Shown here: piece by piece, positions 1-8,155 of the stretch
Layout of the letters: every line of letters starts with the position of its first letter
Position numbering within the stretch: position 1 is the stretch's first letter
NCBI RefSeq assembly: GCF_000428845.1
Contig: NZ_AUAS01000002.1
Coordinates: 1-64,000 of the forward strand
Origin: Dyadobacter alkalitolerans DSM 23607
GTDB lineage: Bacteria > Bacteroidota > Bacteroidia > Cytophagales > Spirosomataceae
Length of the DNA stretch: 64,000 bases
Direction of reading: 5' to 3'
Made by a program: the position numbers and the translations under genes
The notes under the pieces: model-generated
The model's database searches: none
Told to the model about the DNA's origin: nothing
The model's input: the letters and a program-made list of their open reading frames with translations, nothing else

Positions 1-440
1 TGGACAAAACCATGGAAGCCAAGGGCTCGGTGCGGGCCCTTGAAATGGCGCTTTTGGCGCGAGGCAAATCTGACAAACCGCTGATCCATCATTCGGACCG
101 GGGCGTCCAGTACTGCTCATGGAAATATGTTGACCGGCTCAGAGACAACGGCGTGACTATCAGCATGACCCAAAGCGGCGACCCTAATGAAAATGCGATG
201 GCCGAACGCGTCTTCCGCACGCTGAAAGGAGACTTTGGCATCAGAGGTTTTCTTTCTTTTTCATCCGCATATGAGGCGATCGAGAAAGCCATCAACACTT
301 ATAACGCCATGCGGCCCCATGCATCGCTCGGGTATCTGACCCCCCACCAAGCGCATCACCGGACCGGACCGCTGCCTTTGAAATGGTACCCGTACAAAAA
401 ATCCGTTTTGGAAATGTCCAATACCCGCCTGGATACTTGA
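1..440 (+). CDS. IS3-family transposase (OrfB, integrase catalytic core), 3' part only
   Basis: This is the C-terminal part of a DDE transposase; the 5' end lies outside the window and the frame is open from base 3. The HHSDRGVQY segment carries the second catalytic Asp. The segment NENAMAERVFRTLK carries the catalytic Glu. The C-terminal part, with YNAMRPHASLGYLTPHQ, is the usual end of IS3 OrfB proteins. It would cut and join the element's ends, as a product of an OrfA/OrfB frameshift in most IS3 members. The fragment sits beside accessory genes, which fits a mobile insertion. Whether the copy is intact cannot be judged because the left end is missing. Confidence 0.93.
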   Translation, partial: DKTMEAKGSVRALEMALLARGKSDKPLIHHSDRGVQYCSWKYVDRLRDNGVTISMTQSGDPNENAMAERVFRTLKGDFGIRGFLSFSSAYEAIEKAINTYNAMRPHASLGYLTPHQAHHRTGPLPLKWYPYKKSVLEMSNTRLDT

Positions 441-781
441 AAACGGGCTAACTGTCAACCGATTTCAGTAGCATATGAATCGATCTTTGTTCTGGGCTAG
501 TTCTACGCTAGCTAGAATTCGCTATATCGGTCTAAGATGCGGGATGGGCTGTTCTATTCAATCCTAAGAGCGATCAATTTCGGCCATTTGGAGCTTACTT
601 GACTGATTTTGAGCGTTAACCGAGTTATTTTAAGATTTGTAAATGTCCATTATCATTTGGATTTACATCGCTAAAAGTCCGGAAACGGGCCTTTGGGTAA
701 ACAATGTGGCCACTTAAGAGTTGTTGAAAGGCTTTCTAATTTGATCTTTTCATATTTGATGCACGTAATTCTGATATCATT
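441..781. other. Intergenic region downstream of the IS3 transposase
   Basis: No gene is seen here. The right end of the insertion sequence should lie within the first 30-60 bases after the transposase stop. A plausible terminus is around 449-470 (ending near TTTCAGTA), but the matching left inverted repeat is outside the window, so it cannot be confirmed. Further right there is only a weak imperfect inverted repeat near 641-667. The stretch before 782 is AT-rich and presumably holds the promoter of the lipoprotein gene, but no clean TAnnTTTG box is present. Confidence 0.4.
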
Positions 782-1711
782 ATGGCTTTCGTACATCATT
801 TCAAAAGAATCTTTCTGCTTATGGGTTTAATTGGATTTTTATCGAACCTATTTTCTTGCTCAGATACCAATTCTAAGTTTAAACCCGGGGTGCTGACTGC
901 GAGCGGCTACTATGTAAAAAATGGAAAAGCATATTGGTATGGTGGATTTAGTAATGCTGAGCTGATTGAACTGACGAGCGCCAATGCAGCAACATTTGCA
1001 TCGCTAAGCAAAAAATATCCAAATGTTGAATTTGCTTCCTCTTATGCCAGTGACGGAAAGAATGTCTATTTTAACGGTGGTCGAATCAAAGATGCCGACG
1101 GTAAGACTTTTGAAGTGCTGGGCTTTGGCTGGGGAAAAGACGCGCGCAATGTTTACTCCTGGCATTCAATTATTTCTGATGATGCGGCACATTATGTAGC
1201 TGTGCAAGGTGGATTATGGAAAGATAGCATGCACGTTTTTAGCGGAGACCGAATTGTCTCGGACGATCCGGAAAGTTTAAAGTTTATCGGCACCGTCGAT
1301 CATCGTTCTTACCATAGTGATTCAAGAGGAATTCTGGCTGGCGAAATCCGGATAGATTCCGTGGATGCGGCAACATTCAAACCACTCGGTCATGGCTATT
1401 CCGTTGACAAATCAAAAGTCTTTCTAATCGAAACTACGAAAGTTGAAATTGTTGAAGACGCCAATGCGCAAACTTTTCAGGTTTTGTCTGAATTTTATAC
1501 CAAAGATGCTTCGCGTGTATTTTGGCGTGGCGAGAAATTACCGGATGTCAATCCCGACGCTTTCAAAATAATCAGTGAGGAACATCATTGCAGCTGCGAC
1601 GATAAGCGTGTTTACTATAAACACAAAATTATTCCCAATGCAGATCCCCGAAAATTGCCTGTCGGCAAAAGCTCAAAATATTGTAACGAGAGTGAGATCG
1701 TATTTGAATGA
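782..1711 (+). CDS. DKNYY-repeat lipoprotein
   Basis: A predicted lipoprotein of 309 aa. The N-terminus has a basic start, a hydrophobic stretch (residues 9-24) and a lipobox LFSC with the acylated Cys at 26. The rest consists of DKNYY-type repeats: units of about 40-50 residues such as YASDGKNVYFNGGRI, WGKDARNVYSW and YTKDASRVFWRGEKL, each a 'xKDxxxVYxxxxxI' signature followed by 'DAxTFxxL'. The function of DKNYY proteins is unknown; they are probably beta-rich envelope proteins. It stands alone between the insertion-sequence fragment and a convergent gene, and its stop codon lies inside a long hairpin. No partner gene suggests a role. Confidence 0.8.
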   Translation: MAFVHHFKRIFLLMGLIGFLSNLFSCSDTNSKFKPGVLTASGYYVKNGKAYWYGGFSNAELIELTSANAATFASLSKKYPNVEFASSYASDGKNVYFNGGRIKDADGKTFEVLGFGWGKDARNVYSWHSIISDDAAHYVAVQGGLWKDSMHVFSGDRIVSDDPESLKFIGTVDHRSYHSDSRGILAGEIRIDSVDAATFKPLGHGYSVDKSKVFLIETTKVEIVEDANAQTFQVLSEFYTKDASRVFWRGEKLPDVNPDAFKIISEEHHCSCDDKRVYYKHKIIPNADPRKLPVGKSSKYCNESEIVFE

Positions 1712-1727
1712 CGATCTCACTCTCGTT
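1685..1727. terminator. 17-bp perfect hairpin overlapping the lipoprotein stop codon
   Basis: Bases 1685-1701 and 1711-1727 are exact inverted copies (17 bp) with a 9-nt loop. The TGA stop at 1709-1711 lies at the loop/stem junction. It sits between convergent genes, so it could stop transcription from both sides, although no run of T follows directly on either strand. Confidence 0.6.
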
Positions 1728-1742
1728 AAGTCTATTCATTAA

Positions 1743-2609
1743 TCAGGCAATGTCACAGATTTGTACACATTGTTTCAGGGAAGCCAGCGGTTCACGTTTT
1801 GGAATAAATTCCTGCGCGACAAAACCTTTATAGCCGGTGTCGACAATGGCCTTCATGATGGCTGGGTAGTACAACTCCTGCCCTTCGTCAATTTCATTTC
1901 TGCCAGGGACTCCCCCAGTATGATAATGTCCGATGTATTTATGATATTTTTTGATCGTTGCAATCACGTCACCTTCCATGATGGACATGTGATAAATATC
2001 ATAAAGCAACTTAAAGTTCTCAGAGCCAACCATTTCGCATAAGCCTGCGCCCCATGAAGTATGGTCGCACATGTAATCCTTGTGGTTCACCTTGCTATTC
2101 AGCAATTCCATAATCATGGTAATTCCGTGCTTTTCGGCAGACGGCATCAACCTTCTTAATCCGACTGCACAGTTACGCATACCGTCAATGTCGGACATGC
2201 CGCGTCGGTTGCCCGAAAAACAAATGACTGTCGAATATCCCGCTTCCTTTAATTTAGGAAAAAGATCTTCGTAGCTTTTTACAAGCTCATCATGTAATGC
2301 GAGATCATTAAAGCCTTTTTCTATTCCCATTCCGGCGCCGTTTGGCAATGCGCAAGTCAGGCCATATTTTTTGAGTGTTGGCCAATCCTCCGGTCCCAAC
2401 AGTTCGATGGACGTAATGCCCATTTCCTTACATTCTTTTGCAAAAGTGTCCAGCGGAATTTTTCCATAACACCATTTACAAACAGAATGATTAATCTTAC
2501 CATTTAATTTTGAACCTAAGGCTTTTCTATTTGCAGCAAAAACTTCGGACAGCGAAAGCACGCCGGTGCCTGCGGCTAAACTCTTTAATACAGATCGTCT
2601 CGTAGACAT
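1743..2609 (-). CDS. Tat-exported sugar phosphate isomerase/epimerase-like TIM barrel (hydroxypyruvate isomerase-like), copy 2
   Basis: Member of the AP-endonuclease-2-like TIM barrel superfamily, closest in motifs to hydroxypyruvate isomerases. From the chosen start it is 288 aa. The start at 2609 gives MSTRRSVLK, a twin-arginine signal. An upstream in-frame start at 2648 would bury this signal and overlap the preceding stop. Likely metal or catalytic residues are E168 (MELLNSK), D204 and H207 (LLYDIYHM), H230 (HYHTGG) and E267 (AQEFIP). Cys44 and Cys47 near the N-terminus (CKWC) are shared with its neighbour. It is a tandem paralogue of the gene at 2635-3534, with most of the core identical. 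The physiological substrate is unknown; export to the periplasm makes a central-metabolism role unlikely. Confidence 0.82.
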   Translation of the reverse strand: MSTRRSVLKSLAAGTGVLSLSEVFAANRKALGSKLNGKINHSVCKWCYGKIPLDTFAKECKEMGITSIELLGPEDWPTLKKYGLTCALPNGAGMGIEKGFNDLALHDELVKSYEDLFPKLKEAGYSTVICFSGNRRGMSDIDGMRNCAVGLRRLMPSAEKHGITMIMELLNSKVNHKDYMCDHTSWGAGLCEMVGSENFKLLYDIYHMSIMEGDVIATIKKYHKYIGHYHTGGVPGRNEIDEGQELYYPAIMKAIVDTGYKGFVAQEFIPKREPLASLKQCVQICDIA

Positions 2610-2634
2610 ATAAGTAAGTTTTTTAAAATAAATA

Positions 2635-3534
2635 TCAGGCGATGTCACAAATGGTTACACCCTGTTTCAACGATGCGATGTCGTCTTTGCGGCTTGGGAT
2701 AAACTCCTGACCTACAAAGCCTTTGTAACCGGTTTCGACGATTGCTTTCATGATCGTAGGGTAATACAATTCCTGCGTTTCGTCAATTTCATTCCGTCCA
2801 GGAACGCCACCCGTGTGATAATGGGCAATGTACTTGTGGTATTTTTTGATTGTCGCAATTACGTCGCCTTCCTGAATCTGCATGTGGTAAATGTCGTAAA
2901 GAAGCTTGAATTTCTCCGAGCCAACCATTTCGCAAAGGGCCGCCCCCCACTCTGTCCGGTCGCACTGGTAATCCCGGTGGTTCACCTTGCTGTTCAGCAG
3001 TTCCATTACCAAAGTTACATTGTGCTTTTCCGCAGTCGGGATGAGTTTCTTAAGTCCGACCGCGCAATTACGCAAGCCGTCTGTGTCAGACATGCCACGG
3101 CGGTTTCCCGAAAAGCAAATAATTTTGTCATAACCTGCCGCCCGAACTTTGGGGATCACATCTTCAAAACCTTTGATCAGCTCCTCATGATTGGCTGGAT
3201 CGTTAAAGCCTTTTTCAATATTTCTGGTCAGGCCCTCGCCCCATGGCAATGCGCAGGTTAGTCCGTGCTTTTTAATGATCGGCCATTCGGCAGGCCCCAA
3301 AAGCTCTATGGAAGTTATGCCGATTTTCTTGCAGTCCTGTGCGAAAGTTTCCAGAGGGATCTTTCCATAGCACCATTTACAAACGGAGTGATTGATCTTT
3401 CCATTCAGTTTGGGGCCGAGTGCTTTTTGAGATGCGGCAAATGCTTCTGCCAAAGAAACCGGTAAAGTCATTAATCCCGCGCTGGCGGCAATATTTTTTA
3501 AAACAGAACGTCTTTCGATACGTTTCATTTGCAT
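2635..3534 (-). CDS. Tat-exported sugar phosphate isomerase/epimerase-like TIM barrel (hydroxypyruvate isomerase-like), copy 1
   Basis: A 299-aa paralogue of the next gene downstream, with the same TIM barrel motifs: MELLNSK, LLYDIYHM, HYHTGGVPGRNEID and GQEFIP. The N-terminus (IERRSVLK followed by a hydrophobic stretch) is a twin-arginine signal. The start may be 3534 or the in-frame ATG at 3528. The two copies are separated by only 25 nt and are surely co-transcribed. They lie downstream of the haem dehydrogenase gene, but a terminator-like hairpin stands between them. The enzyme probably rearranges a small hydroxy-keto sugar acid in the periplasm; this is inferred from the family only. Confidence 0.82.
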   Translation of the reverse strand: MQMKRIERRSVLKNIAASAGLMTLPVSLAEAFAASQKALGPKLNGKINHSVCKWCYGKIPLETFAQDCKKIGITSIELLGPAEWPIIKKHGLTCALPWGEGLTRNIEKGFNDPANHEELIKGFEDVIPKVRAAGYDKIICFSGNRRGMSDTDGLRNCAVGLKKLIPTAEKHNVTLVMELLNSKVNHRDYQCDRTEWGAALCEMVGSEKFKLLYDIYHMQIQEGDVIATIKKYHKYIAHYHTGGVPGRNEIDETQELYYPTIMKAIVETGYKGFVGQEFIPSRKDDIASLKQGVTICDIA

Positions 3535-3556
3535 GCAGAAAATTGTGGAACTGGAT

Positions 3557-3592
3557 AAAAAAGTAGTGGTGCAAGGATTCCCTGCACCACTA
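3557..3592 (-). terminator. Terminator-like hairpin between the haem dehydrogenase and isomerase genes
   Basis: On the minus strand, 3592-3583 and 3573-3564 form a perfect 10-bp stem, followed directly by C and six T. It ends only about 25 nt upstream of the isomerase start. I see no good TAnnTTTG box in between, so it may act as a partial terminator that lowers expression of the isomerase pair relative to the first gene. Confidence 0.7.
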
Positions 3593-3635
3593 TATTAAGC
3601 TTAATAAAACATAATCTACTCAAAAAATCGATGAT

Positions 3636-6332
3636 CTATTTGCCGCCTTTGGGAGCCGAAGCTTCGGTATAAATCGGGTTATTTTTATTGCCACCTGACA
3701 TCAGGTAAGCAACCAGATCTTTCAATTCATCCGGGTTCAGACTGTTGATCAAGCCGGGAAGCATGATCGATTCCGGCGAAGTTTTGGTCGACGATACCGT
3801 CTTTTTCGAAATTTTCCGGATTGTTTTTGAATCAAAAGGGTTCTGAGCAATGTAATAGAAATTAGCATCCTCATTCATCTGGCGACCTAATACGGACTGA
3901 CCATCTTTCAAGGTGTAAATCGTGGAAGCGTATTGATCAGAAACCGCTTTATTCGGAATAATGATCGCTTCTAGCATGTCTTTCGCACTGAAACGAGTTC
4001 CTAACTGAGTCAATTCCGGGCCGATATCCGCACCTTCGCCTTGAATTGTATGGCATTTGTCGCAGATAACAGCTGAGAAAATCAGCTTTCCACGATCGAA
4101 ATCACGATGTTTCAAGCTATCCTGAACTACTTTTACTGCATCATCAACTTTCCATTGACGTCCCGGTCCTTTCGGTGCATAAGCATTGGCAATATCGTTT
4201 CCGCTCGCTGTCAGTAATTTAGCTCCCGAAAGATCATTGTAGTAATCAAACTTATCCTTAGGTGCATTGGCTAGCGCACGCTGGCGGGCTTTGTCAATAA
4301 AACCAATGTAGCTTCTTCCACCTTTGTAACTGAATGCCGTGTTAAACCATTTGAAATATTCGTCGCGCAATGCTGGTGTCCAGTCTGTTTTATCACCACT
4401 CAAAACCATCGCATAGAATGTCTGCTGTGCGGGAGGAAGCTTAGCCAACAAGCCAGCGATGTCCAAACCGTATTGCGGGTTTCTCAGGATCAGGTCGGAC
4501 GAAGCTGTTGCCGGAACGTTGTCTTTGTCTTCAAATTTCTCTGTTTTCAACAAAGCCAATGTTCTTTCTGCCGTTTTTGGCACTTCCAGGAACACCAGAA
4601 TTTTGCTGTAGAGCCGGTTAATTTCAGGTGATTTCGATGGATAGTTTGGATTCAGATAACCTACAACTGCTGTTTTAGTTGCTGCATCAGGCTGACCAAA
4701 ACGGAACAATGCTACTTCAAAAGTTCTGAGCAAATCCGCCTTTTTTGCATCCGTCAGCTTAGCATAGTCGATCTTTGTAAGTGCATTATAAAGGTCGTTT
4801 TTCACAGCTGCATCTCCCTGACGCGCCAATGCCAACGCTCCGTAGATCAATGTCTGTGGATCTTTTTCGGCTAGAACTTTTGATTTCCATTGCTCAACAG
4901 GCTGATGTTCAAGTGCAATGCGAGCGGCATAGCGAACGAAACGATCAGGATGTTTCAGGTTAGGCCAGGCAGCGTCTATTGCCTTAGGATCTTTTTTCGC
5001 GTGAAAACTTTCCAGTTCCGTACGAAGCTTGTGCTCAGGCGTAATGACAGGTTTCACAACATTTGAACCGGCAGCAATTTTCTCGTAATCTTTGTGATAA
5101 ACCCGGTAAAGATCAGATTCAAGCCGACGGCCGCCTGTTAAGAAATATAGCGCACCGTCAGGACCAATTTGTCCGTCTGTAAGCGGCAGTGGTGAACCTG
5201 AGATAAATTCCTCATGTTCAGCCGAGTAAGTTGACCCGTTTGGTTTCAGGTGCAAGGCATGCATAATCCCGAAACTCCAGTCAAATGCCAATAAGGTATT
5301 TTTGTATTTCTCTGGAAACCGCGCGTCTTTAAGGTAAATCAGGTTCGTAGGTGATCCCTGACCAATGTTTTGCAATGCTGGAAGGTTATCAGGAAATGAC
5401 GGATGCCATTTACCAGATCCCGTTCTCCATCCAAATTCGCCGCCGCTTGTTGCGTGACAAACCCTTGTAGGGCGATACCAAGGTTGGCCGAAATCCCATT
5501 CCATATCCGAATCATAAGTGAAAAGATCACCCGCCTCGTTGAATGCAATGTCATAAGAATTTCTAAAGCCGGCTGTGATCAACTCCCATTTTTTTCCTTC
5601 CGGATCTGTCTCAACAATCCATCCGCCTGGTGCCATACGATCGTTCGCATGACCGCGTGGATCTTTGATCAGCGGAAAAAGATTGTCGTCTTTCCAGTTT
5701 GGCGTCAGTCTGTATGAATCCATCTGCGGCAGATCGGTATGGTTACCCGCTACGACAAAAAGAGATTTTTTATCAGGAGACAGGATAATGCTGTGCGGTC
5801 CGTGTTCCCCCTCGCCTTTTGTGGCTTTCAGCAACGTGACTTTATCAAATTGATCATCATTATTCGTGTCCTGCAAACGATAAACACCACTGCCGTTCGG
5901 AATCTTCTCTGTTGACCGGTTATTGACTACAACATAAAGACTATTGAATGCATATAGCAAACCTTGCGCCGCACCAAGATTTACTTTCGCAGTGTCCGCT
6001 TTGTCGCCTACGATCAGCCTTTCCACTTTTGGAGCTGCTGTTGAGCCAATAGGTGGCAATTCGAGGCGATAAAGAAATCCGTATTGGTCAGACGTAATCA
6101 TACGTCCCTTGTCGTCGAAAGCCATGGATACCCATGAGCCATTTTTTGCCTCAGAAATACTATATAAGTGTTCTGCTTTGAAGCCATCAGGCAGTTTCAA
6201 CTTGTCCACCTTCGAACCGGGCGGACGGTGTTTGGCAGTTCGGTTACTGAGCATAACCCCGCAGAAAACGCCTACCGCAAGCAGCACGGCGAGTGTCATT
6301 GGAAGTTTAGACCATTGTTTTTTAGTGTACAT
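3636..6332 (-). CDS. Membrane-anchored beta-propeller (PQQ/sorbosone-type) dehydrogenase with C-terminal haem-c domain
   Basis: An 898-aa exported protein. Residues 1-30 form a signal anchor. Residues about 45-420 form a beta-propeller like glucose/sorbosone dehydrogenases (GWIVETDPEG, GFRNSYDIAFN, EFGWRTGSGKWHPSFPDNLP, DGQIGPDGALYFLTGGRR). The middle is helical and HEAT-like (about 440-740). The C-terminal 140 residues form a cytochrome c domain with haem motif CDKCH (Cys757, Cys760, His761) and a 'planctomycete-type' continuation. It probably oxidises a sugar-like substrate in the periplasm and passes electrons to haem. Whether it binds PQQ is not certain from sequence. It is the first gene of a unit with the shared 17-nt promoter element. 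Confidence 0.85.
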   Translation of the reverse strand: MYTKKQWSKLPMTLAVLLAVGVFCGVMLSNRTAKHRPPGSKVDKLKLPDGFKAEHLYSISEAKNGSWVSMAFDDKGRMITSDQYGFLYRLELPPIGSTAAPKVERLIVGDKADTAKVNLGAAQGLLYAFNSLYVVVNNRSTEKIPNGSGVYRLQDTNNDDQFDKVTLLKATKGEGEHGPHSIILSPDKKSLFVVAGNHTDLPQMDSYRLTPNWKDDNLFPLIKDPRGHANDRMAPGGWIVETDPEGKKWELITAGFRNSYDIAFNEAGDLFTYDSDMEWDFGQPWYRPTRVCHATSGGEFGWRTGSGKWHPSFPDNLPALQNIGQGSPTNLIYLKDARFPEKYKNTLLAFDWSFGIMHALHLKPNGSTYSAEHEEFISGSPLPLTDGQIGPDGALYFLTGGRRLESDLYRVYHKDYEKIAAGSNVVKPVITPEHKLRTELESFHAKKDPKAIDAAWPNLKHPDRFVRYAARIALEHQPVEQWKSKVLAEKDPQTLIYGALALARQGDAAVKNDLYNALTKIDYAKLTDAKKADLLRTFEVALFRFGQPDAATKTAVVGYLNPNYPSKSPEINRLYSKILVFLEVPKTAERTLALLKTEKFEDKDNVPATASSDLILRNPQYGLDIAGLLAKLPPAQQTFYAMVLSGDKTDWTPALRDEYFKWFNTAFSYKGGRSYIGFIDKARQRALANAPKDKFDYYNDLSGAKLLTASGNDIANAYAPKGPGRQWKVDDAVKVVQDSLKHRDFDRGKLIFSAVICDKCHTIQGEGADIGPELTQLGTRFSAKDMLEAIIIPNKAVSDQYASTIYTLKDGQSVLGRQMNEDANFYYIAQNPFDSKTIRKISKKTVSSTKTSPESIMLPGLINSLNPDELKDLVAYLMSGGNKNNPIYTEASAPKGGK

Positions 6333-6441
6333 TTTACAGCTAAGAGTTAAGTAAATATGAAAAAAGCATTCGTTCAGGGTGAAATTGGAATTTTACATTC
6401 TTTAATAAAGCAAATTTAAACTTCAAATAATCTGATAGATA

Positions 6442-6483
6442 CAATATTAAGATGAAACGCTATTTTGACTATCCTGTTGTGTC
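6442..6483 (-). promoter_or_regulatory. Shared-element promoter of the haem dehydrogenase unit
   Basis: On the minus strand the 17-nt element (6483-6467, GACACAACAGGATAGTC) is followed by 17 nt and then the -7-like box TAATATTG (6449-6442). Spacing from element start to box start is 25 nt, the same as in three other promoters in this window. Transcription would begin near 6435, about 100 nt before the start codon. Confidence 0.7.
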
Positions 6484-6514
6484 GGGAAAAGTCGATGTGT
6501 CAGTCTTAAATTAA

Positions 6515-6563
6515 AATGAGTGAATGATTGAAACGTTGAATCCATATTCAACATTCACTCATT
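6515..6563 (-). terminator. Probable terminator of SusCD operon 1
   Basis: A 12-bp outer stem (6515-6526 with 6552-6563) encloses an inner 7-bp hairpin (6535-6541 with 6546-6552). On the minus strand TTTTAATTT follows. It lies downstream of the susD-like stop at 6610. Confidence 0.55.
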
Positions 6564-6609
6564 CACTCATCGCCCGGCGACCCGGTCAAAATTCATCCAA
6601 ACCGTCCTC

Positions 6610-8118
6610 CTAGAAGTGTGGCGTCAATGCTGCTTCCACTGCTGGCAGACCGTAATAGTCGTCCAGGACTGTGAATGCGTTTGGCGGAGGAACGGCTCCT
6701 TTTGGGAAGTAGTAAGCTTGTGGATTGGCTTTTACTTTTGCTCCATAAGCGCCGATAATCTCCTTCACGCGACCGGTGCGGGTCAGGTCAAACCAGCGTT
6801 TGTTTTCGAATGCAAGCTCAACACGTCTTTCCTTGAAGATCGCTTCACGCATGGTTGCTTGCGATGTCGCTTTTGTTGCGGCAAGGCCTGCGCGGGTACG
6901 AACCTGGTTGAGGTAAGTGGCTGCTTCGGCTGGTTTTCCTAACTCATTAAGCGTTTCTGCCATGAAGAGCAACACCTCGGAGTAACGGTAAACGGGCCAG
7001 TTCTGACCAGTGTTGTTATGCAGTGAGTGCGGCTTTGCATATTTTTTGATATATGGATAAGTCTTATTTTCCGCAAGACTGCCGCTCAAAGTCACATAGC
7101 CAATGGAAATGTCTTTCCGCTTGTCACCTGCTTCATAAGCTGCGATTAGGTCCGGTGTAGGAATGTTGTTACTTTCCTGTGAAGTGGCCTGTGGGTTAGA
7201 CGTGCCTGTAAGCGGCGCGATTTCGGCAGCGGAAATGGGCGAAGGAATAAAACGGTAGATCTGATTACCATTGTATCCAGCCGATCCTTCCATGTACTGA
7301 ATCTCAAACACCGATTCTGCGTTGTTCTTGTTTGCAGTCGTTGTCGAGAATGCATTGGTATAATCCGGCATCAGGGAATAACCGTCGTTTGTAATCACAT
7401 CTCTTAACACTGGTTCTGCCAAAGCCCATTTTTTCTGGGTAATGTAAAGGTTGGCCAACAATGTTTTCGCAGCACCCGAAGTGGCACGACCTGCCTCCTG
7501 TTTTGCTTTGTTCAGCAACAGGCCACCGGCTTCTTTTGCGTCCTTTTCTATTTGTGCATAAATCTCTTCGGTGCTGGCCAGCGGCGATGCAGCATCTTCA
7601 CGTCCGGTTACCGGGATAAGGTGAAGCGGCACCTTTCCGAACAGCCGCACAAGGTCAAAGTATGCAAATGCCCTCAGGAACAACGCCTGACCTTTCAGGT
7701 TTTTCTTGGGATCTTCTGCAAAATCCACACCGTCAATCAGTGCGAGAATTTGGTTCGCTCTTGCAATAATCTGATAATTAAGGCGATACTGAACCAGTAC
7801 GTTGTCATTTGCAGTAACACCCCCAGCAGTCGGAACCGCGAAGTCGGCAACGTTTTCCGTTGCGTCCACCGCACCGTAGAGGGTATTTCTTGCGTAATAC
7901 GTATTATCCGAGTGCATTTCCTCCAACACCCAGGCACGTTCGTTGTACATCTGGCGGAACGGAACATAGGCAGCATTGACCGCCTGCTGAAAATCCGACT
8001 CCGTTTTGAAAAATATTCCGTAGCTCAATGCCGTTTCCGGGATAACTGTCAGGAATTCTTCGCGGCATCCTGCTAACGCAAATGTCAGGAACCAGGTCGC
8101 TATATATCTTTTTTTCAT
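6610..8118 (-). CDS. SusD/RagB-family nutrient-binding lipoprotein 1
   Basis: A 502-aa outer-membrane lipoprotein that caps a SusC channel and binds the ligand at the cell surface. The signal peptide ends in lipobox LAGC with Cys18. SusD hallmarks are the N-terminal region with DFQQAVNAAY, the TPR-like helical segments (KGQALFLRAFAYFDLVRLFGKVPLH) and the C-terminal block with YRYSEVLLFMAETLNE, LNQVRTRAGL and FKERRVELAFENKRWFDL. It lies 37 nt downstream of its SusC partner and is co-transcribed with it. No glycoside hydrolase lies beside it, so this is not a classical polysaccharide locus and the ligand may be a small oligomer or another compound. Confidence 0.95.
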   Translation of the reverse strand: MKKRYIATWFLTFALAGCREEFLTVIPETALSYGIFFKTESDFQQAVNAAYVPFRQMYNERAWVLEEMHSDNTYYARNTLYGAVDATENVADFAVPTAGGVTANDNVLVQYRLNYQIIARANQILALIDGVDFAEDPKKNLKGQALFLRAFAYFDLVRLFGKVPLHLIPVTGREDAASPLASTEEIYAQIEKDAKEAGGLLLNKAKQEAGRATSGAAKTLLANLYITQKKWALAEPVLRDVITNDGYSLMPDYTNAFSTTTANKNNAESVFEIQYMEGSAGYNGNQIYRFIPSPISAAEIAPLTGTSNPQATSQESNNIPTPDLIAAYEAGDKRKDISIGYVTLSGSLAENKTYPYIKKYAKPHSLHNNTGQNWPVYRYSEVLLFMAETLNELGKPAEAATYLNQVRTRAGLAATKATSQATMREAIFKERRVELAFENKRWFDLTRTGRVKEIIGAYGAKVKANPQAYYFPKGAVPPPNAFTVLDDYYGLPAVEAALTPHF

Positions 8119-8155
8119 CTTCTGATAATTAATATTGAATTGAATGTTGGCTGGC

